A stretch of DNA of 64,000 nucleotides, taken from the NCBI GenBank assembly GCA_025980765.1, contig JAICXB010000003.1, positions 62,001-126,000 on the forward strand. Reading direction: 5' to 3'. The DNA comes from Terriglobales bacterium. GTDB lineage: Bacteria > Acidobacteriota > Terriglobia > Terriglobales > Acidobacteriaceae. The notes under the pieces are model-generated. The model did not search any database. It was not told the DNA's origin and worked only from the letters and a program-made list of their open reading frames with translations. Numbering within the stretch: the first letter of the stretch is position 1; each line of letters begins with the position of its first letter. The translations under genes were made by a program, and so were the position numbers. Shown here one piece after another: positions 53,669-63,100 of this stretch.

Positions 53669-54955
53669 CTAATTCTTCATAAGAATTCCGTTCAACACAA
53701 CTGCCGAGCAGGAATTGCCACCAAACCAGTAGCAAAGTTCGCGATAATCCGAGACTGCGAAAAGCGCCAGGTCGGCATCCTTGCCCGCCTCAATTGAGCC
53801 CTTCGAACCTCCAAGTCGAAGGGCGTGAGCGCCGTTAATCGTGGCAGCGGAGATCGACTCCGCTGGGGTCATCTTCATTTGCGTACAGGCCATGGACAAG
53901 ATCATTGGCATACTTGTGGTCGGCGAGGTCCCTGGGTTGTAATCTGTCGCCAATGCCACGGCCGCTCCAGCCTCGATCAGTCTTCGCGCCGGCGGATAGG
54001 AATGCGCCAGAAAATACGACGCTCCGGGCAACAGCGTGGCCACCGTGTCCTGCTGCGCCAAACTCTTAAGGTCCTGATCGGACAAGCAGTCGAGATGATC
54101 GAAGGACGCAGGCGAAAAGCGTTTCAGCCGCGACAACTCCTGCGGCGAGAACTGGCACACGTGCGCTCGCACGCCGAGCCCGTGTTCGCGCGCCGCATCG
54201 AAGATCAATTCCGTTTGTGGCAGAGTGAACGCGCCGCGCTCACAAAACACATCGACAAAATCTGCCAGTTTATCGCTCGCGACCCGTGGAATCATCTGCT
54301 CGCAAACCAGCTTCACGTACTCATGCGGTTTCTCAGCGAATTCCGGTGGCACAACGTGCGCACCCAGCAGCGTAGAAACAACGGTGCCCGGCCATTCGCC
54401 GGCCGCCTGACGGATGGCGCGCAAGGACTTCAATTCAGCCTCAGTCGTGAGACCGTATCCGGATTTGGCCTCTGCCGTCGTGGTGCCGGACGATTGCATG
54501 TGGCGAAAAGCAGCGAGAACTCCTTGCGCCAGGTCCACCTCGCTTGCAGAGCGAACACTTTCTACGCTGCTGCGAATGCCGCCTCCGGTCTCCGCGATCT
54601 GCTGGTAACTCGCTCCCTGAATTCGTTTCTCGAAATCCAGCAATCGCGGAGCCGCGAACACCGGATGCGTGTGGGAATCGACAAAACCGGGCATGACCGT
54701 GCCGCGTTTGCAATCGAAACTCTCAATCTCCGGATCGGCGCCGAGCTCCTTTGCGTGCTTGAGCACTTCGCGCTCTGGGCCGGCGGTGGCGATTTTGCCG
54801 TCCCGGCAGAGGACGGCAGCATTTGCAATCACGTTGAGATTGCCCAGTTCGCGCCCCCGCCGAGGGTCCCGGCCACCTTGCAACGTGAGCAACGTACCGA
54901 TGTTGTTCAGCAGCAATGGCGGTCGGGGACGGCCCGCTTGCGCGGCGTCCTTCAC
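53669..54955 (-). CDS. hutI: Imidazolonepropionase
   Basis: This 428-residue amidohydrolase performs the third step of histidine degradation. The metal site is in GFVDSHTHPVFAAPR. SGYGLTTEAELKSLRAI, FSPASFDHLDCLSD and ALATDYNPGTSPTTSMPMIL are family signatures. The start is GTG at 54955, since GGAG lies 7 nt upstream; an open frame extends further, to 55030. It precedes the M1 peptidase gene. A cluster of repeated heptamers lies upstream. Confidence 0.96.
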   Translation of the reverse strand: MKDAAQAGRPRPPLLLNNIGTLLTLQGGRDPRRGRELGNLNVIANAAVLCRDGKIATAGPEREVLKHAKELGADPEIESFDCKRGTVMPGFVDSHTHPVFAAPRLLDFEKRIQGASYQQIAETGGGIRSSVESVRSASEVDLAQGVLAAFRHMQSSGTTTAEAKSGYGLTTEAELKSLRAIRQAAGEWPGTVVSTLLGAHVVPPEFAEKPHEYVKLVCEQMIPRVASDKLADFVDVFCERGAFTLPQTELIFDAAREHGLGVRAHVCQFSPQELSRLKRFSPASFDHLDCLSDQDLKSLAQQDTVATLLPGASYFLAHSYPPARRLIEAGAAVALATDYNPGTSPTTSMPMILSMACTQMKMTPAESISAATINGAHALRLGGSKGSIEAGKDADLALFAVSDYRELCYWFGGNSCSAVVLNGILMKN

Positions 54956-55054
54956 AATGCTTCTCCACCCCAGAAGACTTGGTAGAGGCCCAAAATGCCG
55001 CGTCTTGCCTGCCCAGCCCGGACTGGCCAAGCCAGCGCAGTGTTGTGGGCGGGC

Positions 55055-55186
55055 TTTCCTGTTTCTTTCCTGATCTCTTTCCTGAGAAACGCTGGAATTT
55101 CCCGGAAAATTATTCCTAAGTCTCGCATTGACAATGGATTACAGCTATTTTGCGCTCTTTCCTGTTCGTTTCCTGTTCCTTTCCTC
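55055..55186. promoter_or_regulatory. Two clusters of phased TTTCCTG heptamers upstream of hutI
   Basis: Copies start at 55055, 55066 and 55078 (spacing 11 and 12) and at 55158, 55169 and 55180 (11 and 11; the last is TTTCCTC). On the hutI strand they read CAGGAAA and lie 100-230 bp before its start. An isolated CAGGAAA on the plus strand is at 55275. Helical-turn spacing suggests several bound protomers of one regulator. This occupies most of the 338 bp hutU-hutI gap, which has no gene. Confidence 0.5.
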
Positions 55187-55293
55187 AGCAATCGGCGGAA
55201 ATCGCAATTTTTGGGCATAATTTGAGGATTTCGGCCTCACGAACGAAAAATCTCCCGGTATTTCTCCCTGTTCTCAGGAAACAAACTGAGTCT

Positions 55294-56982
55294 TCATTTC
55301 TGAGGCTCATCCATCGGAATGCGTACGCCGGCGCGATCGGCAAACTGGCGGGCTTCTTCATAGCCTGCATCCGCGTGGCGAGCGACGCCGATTCCGGGAT
55401 CGTTCGTCAGCACCCGTTCAATGCGTTTGGCCATGGCGTCGGTTCCGTCGGCTACCGTGACCTGACCTGCATGCTGCGAGTAACCAATTCCGACTCCCCC
55501 GCCGTTATGGATGGAAACCCAACTGGCGCCGCTGGCGGTATTCAGCATCGCGTTGAGCAGCGCCCAATCGGCGATGGCATCGCTGCCGTCCTTCATACCT
55601 TCGGTTTCACGGAATGGTGATGCGACCGAGCCGCAGTCGAGGTGATCGCGACCGATGACGACCGGCGCCTTGATCTTGCCGCGCTTTACCAGATCGTTCA
55701 TGGCCAGCCCAAATTGGGCGCGCTCGCCATATCCCAACCAGCAGATGCGCGCGGGCAGCCCCTGGAAGTGAATGCGCTTGCGCGCGAGATCGATCCAGCG
55801 ACTGAGAATGCGATTCTGCGGAAACATTTGCAAAATCAGATCATCCGTCACAGCGATATCTGAGGGCTCGCCGGAGAGCGCAACCCAGCGGAACGGCCCG
55901 CGTCCTTCGCAAAACAAAGGACGAATGTATGCGGGAACGAATCCGGGAAAATCGTAGGCGTTCTTCACTCCGCGCTCAAACGCAAAAGTGCGGATGTTAT
56001 TGCCGTAATCGAAAGTCACGGAACCGGACTTCTGCAGCGCCAGCATGCCTTCTACATGCCGCGCGATCGAATCGAGCGAGCGTTCCACATACGCCTTGGA
56101 ATCCCGCCGGCGCAACTCGTCTGCGTCTGCCATCGAGAGTCCGGTAGGGATGTATCCGTTAAGAGGATCGTGTGCCGAGGTCTGATCGGTGAGGATGTCG
56201 GGCTTCACCCCGCGCGCGGCGAGTTCCGGAATTATCTCGGCGCAGTTGCCCACCAGCCCAACTGAGACTGCTTCTTTCTTGCGGATCGAGTTTTTCAGGA
56301 TGCGCAAAGCCTCGTCCAGGCTGTTAACCATGAAATCGCAGTAGCCGGTCTTCAGACGCTTCTTGATGCGCTCAGGGTTTACATCGATGCCGAGGAAGGC
56401 AGCCCCAGTCATTGTGGCGGCCAGCGGCTGCGCGCCGCCCATGCCGCCCATGCCACCGCTGACAATAAGCTTGCCCGCGAGATCTCCATCAAAATGCTTT
56501 TCACCCGCCGCAGAAAAAGTCTCGAAGGTTCCCTGGATAATTCCCTGTGACCCGATGTAGATCCATGACCCGGCGGTCATCTGCCCATACATGGTCAGGC
56601 CCGCGCGTTCGAGCTCGTTGAATTTTTCCCAATTTGACCAGTGGCCCACCAGATTGGAGTTGGCGATCAGCACGCGCGGCGCGTATTCATGTGTTTTGAA
56701 GATGCCGACCGGCTTGCCCGATTGCACCAGCAGGGTCTCATCGGTCTCCAGATCGCGCAGCGAATGCACGATCGCGTGATAGCACGCCCAATTGCGCGCC
56801 GCGCGACCCGTGCCTCCGTAAACAACTAAATCCTGCGGACGCTCCCCAACCTCCTCATCGAGGTTATTCATGAGCATGCGCATCGCGGCTTCCTGCTGCC
56901 ATCCCTTGCAGGAAAGCTGAGTACCACGCGGCGCCTTAATAGGCTTGTAGACAGCGGGAGGAGCTTCGGTTTCAACCGGCAT
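55294..56982 (-). CDS. hutU: Urocanate hydratase
   Basis: This 562-residue enzyme converts urocanate to imidazolonepropionate with NAD+ as electrophile. Signatures include [20 protein letters not shown] near the N-terminus, [20 protein letters not shown] (NAD-binding) and [19 protein letters not shown]. The start is the ATG at 56982. It lies upstream of hutI on the same strand. I see no hutH (histidine ammonia-lyase) in the window. Confidence 0.97.
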   Translation of the reverse strand: MPVETEAPPAVYKPIKAPRGTQLSCKGWQQEAAMRMLMNNLDEEVGERPQDLVVYGGTGRAARNWACYHAIVHSLRDLETDETLLVQSGKPVGIFKTHEYAPRVLIANSNLVGHWSNWEKFNELERAGLTMYGQMTAGSWIYIGSQGIIQGTFETFSAAGEKHFDGDLAGKLIVSGGMGGMGGAQPLAATMTGAAFLGIDVNPERIKKRLKTGYCDFMVNSLDEALRILKNSIRKKEAVSVGLVGNCAEIIPELAARGVKPDILTDQTSAHDPLNGYIPTGLSMADADELRRRDSKAYVERSLDSIARHVEGMLALQKSGSVTFDYGNNIRTFAFERGVKNAYDFPGFVPAYIRPLFCEGRGPFRWVALSGEPSDIAVTDDLILQMFPQNRILSRWIDLARKRIHFQGLPARICWLGYGERAQFGLAMNDLVKRGKIKAPVVIGRDHLDCGSVASPFRETEGMKDGSDAIADWALLNAMLNTASGASWVSIHNGGGVGIGYSQHAGQVTVADGTDAMAKRIERVLTNDPGIGVARHADAGYEEARQFADRAGVRIPMDEPQK

Positions 56983-57054
56983 CAGAGTAAATAACCTCGA
57001 CAAAATCAAACTCTCTAGCCTAGTTCGGAGGGCGGGAACGGTGCAACTGCGGGC

Positions 57055-57441
57055 ATGCGCTTTTGCTACTCTGTTCCGGTGCCCATCCTGATCTCATCTC
57101 CGACCCGCATCACTGCCGCCGGCAATAAACCGAAACTGATCGATGAATACATTGGCCGCGTGAATTCCCAGTCTGAACAACTCAGCATTGCGCATATGCG
57201 CAGTCCCGGCGGATGGAGCGAACCGGGGCAGACGCCGGAATTTGAGGAGTACACTGTCGTCCTCAAAGGCACGCTGCGCGTCGAGCATAAGGATGGAATT
57301 CTCGATGTGAAAGCCGGCCAGGCAGTGGTGGCGAGCGGGGGCGAGTGGGTGCGGTACTCAACGCCCGATCCGGAGGGGGCCGAGTACATCGCCGTGTGCC
57401 TGCCGGCCTTTGCCATGGATACGGTTCACCGCGAAGATTAA
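57055..57441 (+). CDS. Cupin-fold protein
   Basis: This single-domain cupin of up to 128 residues has the two-motif pattern ([20 protein letters not shown], then [20 protein letters not shown]). The usual metal histidines of motif 1 are mostly missing. The start is unclear: ATG 57055, or GTG 57079. It is divergent from hutU. A link to histidine breakdown is possible but not shown. Confidence 0.75.
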   Translation: MRFCYSVPVPILISSPTRITAAGNKPKLIDEYIGRVNSQSEQLSIAHMRSPGGWSEPGQTPEFEEYTVVLKGTLRVEHKDGILDVKAGQAVVASGGEWVRYSTPDPEGAEYIAVCLPAFAMDTVHRED

Positions 57442-57554
57442 CCGAGATGCAAATTCACCTGAACTCGCTGTAATTGGTTGACATCCAATTTCGGCCTGAT
57501 TAAAGTGTCTTTTCTATTCCACTCGATCCTCATCACCCCGTTTTTGCTGAATCT

Positions 57555-58271
57555 ATGCGTATTCTGGTTGCCGAAGATGATGTGTCGCTCGGCAATTTTG
57601 TCAGCAAAGGTCTGGAAGCGGAGCAGCATCAGGTTTATCTTTCCCATTCCGGCGACGAGGTCGATTACCTGGTTAGCAACGAGCAATATGATCTGCTGAT
57701 CCTCGACTTGAACCTGCCGCGCGTGGATGGCGTGCAAATCCTGCGCCGCGTGCGGGCCCACAACGATTCCCTGCCCGTGCTGGTGCTCACCGCGCGCGAC
57801 AAAATCGAGGACCGCGTTTCCCTGCTGGATTTGGGAGCGGACGACTATCTAGCCAAGCCGTTTTCCTTTTCGGAACTCGCCGCGCGAGTACGCGCCTTGC
57901 TGCGCAGACGCAGTCGCCCCGTCGAAGATATCCTGCACGTATCCGACCTCGAACTGAACCGAACCGAGCACCGCGTTACCCGCTCCGGCAGAGAAATCGA
58001 CCTGAGCCCGAAGGAGTTCGCTTTGCTCGAGTACCTGATGTCGAACGCGGGCCGGAAAGTCACGCGCGCCATGATTTTGGAACGCGTGTGGCACCACTCT
58101 TTTGATACCAGCACCAACGTCGTCGATGTGTATATCAACTATCTTCGTAAAAAGATTGATGGCAGGTCGAGTCTAAAGCTCATCCGCACCGCGCGGGGCA
58201 TCGGATATGTGCTCAGCGACTCCGAGGTGGAAGTCGGTGATGCTCACCCTGAAGATGATTCCGGCTTGTAA
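57555..58271 (+). CDS. OmpR/PhoB-family response regulator
   Basis: This 238-residue protein has a receiver domain (AEDDVS acidic pocket, phosphoacceptor Asp in LLILDLNLPRVDG, Lys in LAKPFSFSEL). A C-terminal winged helix follows (IDLSPKEFALLEYLMSNAGR, RMILERVWHHSFD-like, VDVYINYLRKKID). It is a DNA-binding regulator. Downstream, 18 bp away, is a kinase-like gene in the same direction. Confidence 0.95.
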   Translation: MRILVAEDDVSLGNFVSKGLEAEQHQVYLSHSGDEVDYLVSNEQYDLLILDLNLPRVDGVQILRRVRAHNDSLPVLVLTARDKIEDRVSLLDLGADDYLAKPFSFSELAARVRALLRRRSRPVEDILHVSDLELNRTEHRVTRSGREIDLSPKEFALLEYLMSNAGRKVTRAMILERVWHHSFDTSTNVVDVYINYLRKKIDGRSSLKLIRTARGIGYVLSDSEVEVGDAHPEDDSGL

Positions 58272-58289
58272 GTCCTGAACAGTTTCAAA

Positions 58290-59006
58290 ATGGATTGGTC
58301 AAAAAACACCCCCGATTTCCATCAAAGTCGCGCATGCTCGTCTCCGGAACAACTCATCGAAGTCTTCTTCCATAAGCTCAGTCAGCCCATCGGAGCGCTC
58401 TACGGAACTCTAGAGTTGGCCGCCATAAGCAACGATCCTTCCCAGCACAGCGCCGCGATTGCCGCCGCCCTTGCCGAGACAGAGAAACTGACCTTTCTCT
58501 TCCGGGTGATGCGCAGTTTCTTCTGCGAAGACTTCACTCAGGGCGGCCAGCGAGTGTCCTTAAACTCCAGCTTGGAAGATGCGCTGCAAAATTGCAGGCC
58601 ATTGGCCGAAGATGGTGGCGTAAAGCTTCAGTGCAATTTACAACCTGAGCTGATCGTGCTGGCGAACCCGCGCCATCTCACTCACGCTCTGGAGAATCTC
58701 CTGGCGCATTGCATCCGAACCGGCGAATCTGGCGACATGGTGCAAGTCGACGCCAGCTGCGATCAATACACAATCCTTCTGAAGATTGCCGATCACACAG
58801 CATGGAGTGCCGAGCAGGCCTCCGAATTGTTCCATCCCTTTCCTCCTGGTCATGAAGTGCTGCCCGGAAAATCCAACAATCTAGACCTTTGCCTATCCCG
58901 GCGAATCATACAAGCCCTTGGTGGAGAGATTTGTGCATGCCCTAGCCCTACGCTGACCCGCGTCCTGGAAGTCACTTTGCCGCGCGCGCACCAAAACAAG
59001 CAATAA
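58290..59006 (+). CDS. Histidine-kinase-like protein with degenerate ATP-binding domain
   Basis: This 238-residue cytosolic protein has a possible phosphoacceptor His28 in FFHKLSQPIGALYG, resembling the HELxQPL-type H-box. A HATPase-like part follows, with an N-box-like HALENLLAHC. The G1 motif appears as IADHTAWSAEQAS, without the DxGxG glycines, and the G2 glycines are lost too (NNLDLCLSRRIIQALGGEI). No sensor domain or membrane helix precedes it. It may not hydrolyse ATP and may act as a phosphotransfer partner or modulator of the adjacent regulator. Confidence 0.75.
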   Translation: MDWSKNTPDFHQSRACSSPEQLIEVFFHKLSQPIGALYGTLELAAISNDPSQHSAAIAAALAETEKLTFLFRVMRSFFCEDFTQGGQRVSLNSSLEDALQNCRPLAEDGGVKLQCNLQPELIVLANPRHLTHALENLLAHCIRTGESGDMVQVDASCDQYTILLKIADHTAWSAEQASELFHPFPPGHEVLPGKSNNLDLCLSRRIIQALGGEICACPSPTLTRVLEVTLPRAHQNKQ

Positions 59007-59055
59007 CTCGCAGCTATCTCGTCGGGATTTCTTAAAGGAATTTAATCTCGCTCTA

Positions 59056-59075
59056 AGCGAATTCTTAAATTCGCT
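59056..59075. promoter_or_regulatory. Perfect 20-bp dyad upstream of the sigma-28-type gene
   Basis: AGCGAATT and AATTCGCT around CTTA lie 43 bp before the ATG at 59118. A second overlapping dyad, gaatttaa / ttaaattc, spans about 59039-59072. It is a candidate operator for the adjacent OmpR-type regulator or for another protein. Confidence 0.45.
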
Positions 59076-59117
59076 GTCTAGACTCCTTGCCTGAGCTGAA
59101 GAAAATCGGAGCAGGCG

Positions 59118-59879
59118 ATGAGGACGAATGCGGCACGAAAGGTGGACAGCACACCCACTGGGCTCTGCCCCCAAACGCGAGAGCAGCTGCTGTTGGAGCA
59201 ATTACCTCAGGTCCGCTACATTGCTAAACGTATCCATGAGCGCCTGCCTCAGCACATTGCCATCGAGGATCTCTTCCAAGCGGGCGTCCTGGGTCTCGTC
59301 GAAGCTTTGGACAAATACGATCCCGGCAGAAACGTTCAACTGCACTCATACGCGAAATTTCGCGTTCGTGGGGCCATTCTCGATAGTCTGCGCGATCTCG
59401 ACTGGAGCCCTCGAAGTCTCCGCCGTGAGGCCCGCAGAATCGAAGCCGCCCACTCGGAGTTGCGAGAAAAGCTTGGAAGAAACGCCAACGAGCAGGAAGT
59501 AGCGCAGGCGCTCGATTTGGATCTTGCCAATTATCAAAAGCTGTTGGAGGAGATTCGCGGACTCGAGATCGGCAGCCTCTTTGCGGAAACAGCCGAACAG
59601 GGCAGCGAAGAATTTCTGGAGTTCGATGTGGCTGATCCCGCAAATCAAAATCCTTTCCATCGCTGCGCGGAATCGGAGCAAAAGGAAATGCTGGCGGCTG
59701 CGATTTCCGATCTCTGCGAACGCGAACAGCAGGTGTTATCGCTTTACTATTTCGAAGAACTCACCATGAAAGAAGTCGGCCTTGTGCTCGGGGTGGTCGA
59801 ATCCCGAGTGTCTCAGATCCACACTGCGGCGCTGATATCGCTCCGCAGTCGCCTAAACACCTTGATAGCGGCACTGTGA
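59118..59879 (+). CDS. Sigma-28 (FliA/WhiG)-type sigma factor
   Basis: This 253-residue group-3 sigma factor has region 2 (YIAKRIHERLPQHIAIEDLF, GLVEALDKYDPGRNVQLHSY, FRVRGAILDSLRDLDWSPRS), region 3, and region 4 (ISDLCEREQQVLSLYYFEEL, TMKEVGLVLGVVESRVSQIH). This matches the WhiG/FliA group. No flagellar genes are in the window, so a motility role is not implied. Its neighbours are the two-component genes and a Ser/Thr kinase. Confidence 0.93.
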   Translation: MRTNAARKVDSTPTGLCPQTREQLLLEQLPQVRYIAKRIHERLPQHIAIEDLFQAGVLGLVEALDKYDPGRNVQLHSYAKFRVRGAILDSLRDLDWSPRSLRREARRIEAAHSELREKLGRNANEQEVAQALDLDLANYQKLLEEIRGLEIGSLFAETAEQGSEEFLEFDVADPANQNPFHRCAESEQKEMLAAAISDLCEREQQVLSLYYFEELTMKEVGLVLGVVESRVSQIHTAALISLRSRLNTLIAAL

Positions 59880-60092
59880 TCGCCCGGCAAGACGGAATCC
59901 CATCTCCCTTCGGCGCTCTCATTCTGCAGCGGCTGACGAGACACGACAATCCGCGTCTTTACCTCCGGAGCAATCCTCTTCTCACCCAATGATCAGCGTT
60001 CACACACTGATTATCAGCGCGGAACCAGCCTGTTGACCCACATTCGAATGCGCTAACATAGAAATGCTGAAACCCGTGTTGCCGTATCTTCC

Positions 60093-60109
60093 GTACTCAG
60101 ACTGAGTAC
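60093..60109. promoter_or_regulatory. Perfect 17-bp palindrome GTACTCAGACTGAGTAC upstream of the kinase gene
   Basis: It has 8-bp arms around a single central A and is centred about 70 bp before the proposed kinase start. It lies in the 292 bp gap 59880-60171, which otherwise has no gene. It is a candidate operator or transcription-start element. Confidence 0.45.
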
Positions 60110-60133
60110 CAGCAACGAGGGTTGATCCCCTTG

Positions 60134-60165
60134 CTCGCACAAAACTGCGAGTTTGTGGGGAGGAG
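60134..60165 (+). promoter_or_regulatory. Hairpin(s) and strong Shine-Dalgarno before the CTG start
   Basis: CTCGCA/TGCGAG (60134-60139, 60146-60151) can form a stem with loop CAAAAC. An alternative stem CACAAA/TTTGTG (60138-60143, 60152-60157) excludes it and reaches the first G of the GGGGAGGAG ribosome binding site (60157-60165). That site sits 6 nt before the CTG at 60172. Confidence 0.45.
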
Positions 60166-60171
60166 TGTGAG

Positions 60172-63100
60172 CTGGAGAAGTTAGGCAAATACGAACTCGG
60201 CGGAGAGTTGGGCCGCGGCGCGATGGGAATCGTGTATCACGCCCGGGACCCCATCATTAACCGCCGTGTGGCCCTCAAGACAATCACTACCGGACTCGCC
60301 GACAATCCCGGCCTGCTCGAACGTTTCTATCGCGAAGCTCAGTCCGCCGGTGGCTTGCAGCACCCTAACATCGTCACCATTTATGACATGGGCGAAGCGT
60401 CGGGAATTCCTTATATCGCCATGGAATTCATCGAGGGCGAAAGTCTCGAGATCATCATTGCCCGCGAAGACAAGCTGCCCATCCCGTTGAAGCTTTCTTA
60501 TGCCATGCAGGGTTGTCGCGCGCTCGATTATGCGCACAAGCGCGGCATTGTCCACCGCGACATCAAGCCCGCCAACCTGATGGTCAACAAAGAAGGCGTG
60601 GTCAAAGTGGTGGACTTCGGCATTGCCCGAGTGCTCGAGGCTTCGAAAACCCAGACCGGCATGCTCATCGGGACCTTTGCCTACATGTCACCCGAGCAGT
60701 ACGAAGGCATGCATGCCGACGAACGCTCCGACATCTGGTCCTTCGGGGTCTTGCTCTACGAGCTGCTGGCCGGCAAACGTCCGTTCAGCGGAGCCACGCC
60801 GGCGAGCGTGATGCATTCGATCTGTCATTCGCAACCGCAGCCGATTTCCACCCATGTTCCCGATTGTCCCTCCGAACTGCAAACCGTGATGGACAAGGTG
60901 CTGATGAAGTCTCCCGTCGAGCGCTATCAATCGATGGAGGACTTGCTTCTCGACCTCGATCCCATTTTCAAGGCGCTGCAGGCCGCAACTGTCAGCCAGC
61001 GCATCACGGAAGCGAATCAGCTCTTTGGAAATGGGGAATTCACTCCGGCACGCGATCTCCTCAAACAGGCGCTGCAGATCGACTCCTCGAATGTGACCGC
61101 CCGCAGTCTGCTGGAAAAAGTAAACGGGGAGCTGAAGCGAATTGTGGTAAGGCCGCGCGCCCAGGGCCATGTGGATCGAGGAAACGCGCTGCTATCAGAA
61201 GGCAAGATTCAAGAGGCAAAAGCCGAAGCCGAAGCTTCCCTGCAGCTCGATTCCCGATTTGAACCGGCGCTCAGCTTGCAGCACCGTGTGCTCGAGGAAC
61301 TGGAGCGCTGGCAGATTGTCGCAGACTTGCTGGAGGGCGCGCGACAGAAGCTGGCGGAAGGCGCGCCCGAACAGGCCGAAGCCTCGCTGCTGAAGCTCCT
61401 CGAGATTGACCCGAAGAACCGCGAAGCTCGCGCGCTGCAGGAGCAGACAGCGAAAGAGAAATCCGTTCGCGACCGCCGCCTCCACATGTTGCAGACGCTG
61501 CAGCAAGCCCGCAGTTGCTGGACCCAGCAGGAATACGCGAAGTGCATTCAAATCCTGCAGGTACTGCAGAAGGAGTTTCCGCAGGAAGAGGAAATCTCTC
61601 GCCTGCTGGAGACTGCGCGCGAAGATCAGGCCGAGCAGCAGAAACGCCAGAATTTGGCCAAGGCGCGAGAGTTGCTTGCGGCTAACAAATACGCCGAGTG
61701 CAAACTTCTGCTATCTGAGCTCAGCGAACAATTTCCCCAGGACACCAATGTTTCAGGCCTGCTGAACGAGTGCGCTGCTGAAGAGCAAAACCAAATACGT
61801 CGGCAGGGCCTCAAGCAGGCACGAACTTTGCTTGCTGCCCGCCGTTACGACGAATGCGTTGCCCGGATCGAGGCCTTGCGTAAGGACTTCCCGAACGATG
61901 AGGAAGTGGAGCGGCTGGCGGAATCGGTGGAGGGGGCACGCAAAGAGGATCAGCTCAGCCGAGAACTTGCCGCCGCCCGGGAACTGCTGGCGGTGCGCAA
62001 GTATTCAGAATGTGCCGTTGCGCTGCAAACGCTCGCTCGGCAATTTCCGGGTAACCACGACGTCACCAACCTTCTCGCAGTTCTGCAACAGGAAGAAGCC
62101 GAACAACGCCGGCTCGCGGGCCTGGCCGAAGCCAGAAAAATGTTCGTCAGCAAGCGACACGAAGACGCGATCTCTCTGCTGACCAAATTGCAGGCTGAGT
62201 TTCCCGAAGACCACGATCAGATTTCGAAACTTCTGCAAAGCGCCCGCGCCGGCTTATCGGAGCAGCAAAAAGAGAAGAAGCTCTCGGAGGCAAGGAGCCT
62301 GCTCGCGACTGAAAAGTTTTCCGAAGCCAAGGCCCTGCTGGAAGAGTTGCACCATCTGCATCCCGACGATACTGGAGTGCAAAAGCTGCAACGTCTCGCA
62401 ACCAGCGAGGAGCAGGGCCAGGCAAAACGCAAGCGGCTGCAGCAGCAGTGGGATGAACTCAGGCAATTGGCAAGTCAGAAGAACTATGCCGAAGCGGCGG
62501 CGCGAGCCGAAAAGCTGCTGCTGGAATTTCCTGGCGAAGCCGATCTCAAACGCTTTTTGGATTTTGCCAAATCGCACCAGGCGCAGGCAGAACGCGAAAC
62601 GCGGCTCAAAAGCATTGTTGCAGACGTTAAGCGCCTGGTGAGCGCCAGCCGCTGGCAGGAGGCGACAAAGGCCGCGAAGAGCGGACTCAGCGAATTCCCC
62701 GGAAATCCCGAACTCCTCAGCGCCTCCGAACAGGCGCAGACCGAACTCCGTAAACAGCAGACCAAGCGCTCCATCGAGCAGCGCATGCGGGACATCAAGG
62801 TAAAAATCAATCGTGAAAAATTCAGTGAAGCGGTTGACCTGGCGAAGGAGACTCTCGCCACCTTCGGACCCGACACCGATGTAACCCAACTGCTCAATTC
62901 CGCAGAGGTCGAGCTGCAGGCGCGAAACCACAAGCGAAAGAACCAGCAGGCAAAGCTGGATTCTGTGCAGCGACTGATTCGCGAGCGGAAATGGGACGAG
63001 GCCACGGCAACTTTGGCGGCGGCGATCGACGCAGCCATCCTGGAACCATCAGATCAGAGAGTGGCCCAGGCCTGGTCGGAGATCAAAACTCAGGGAACCG

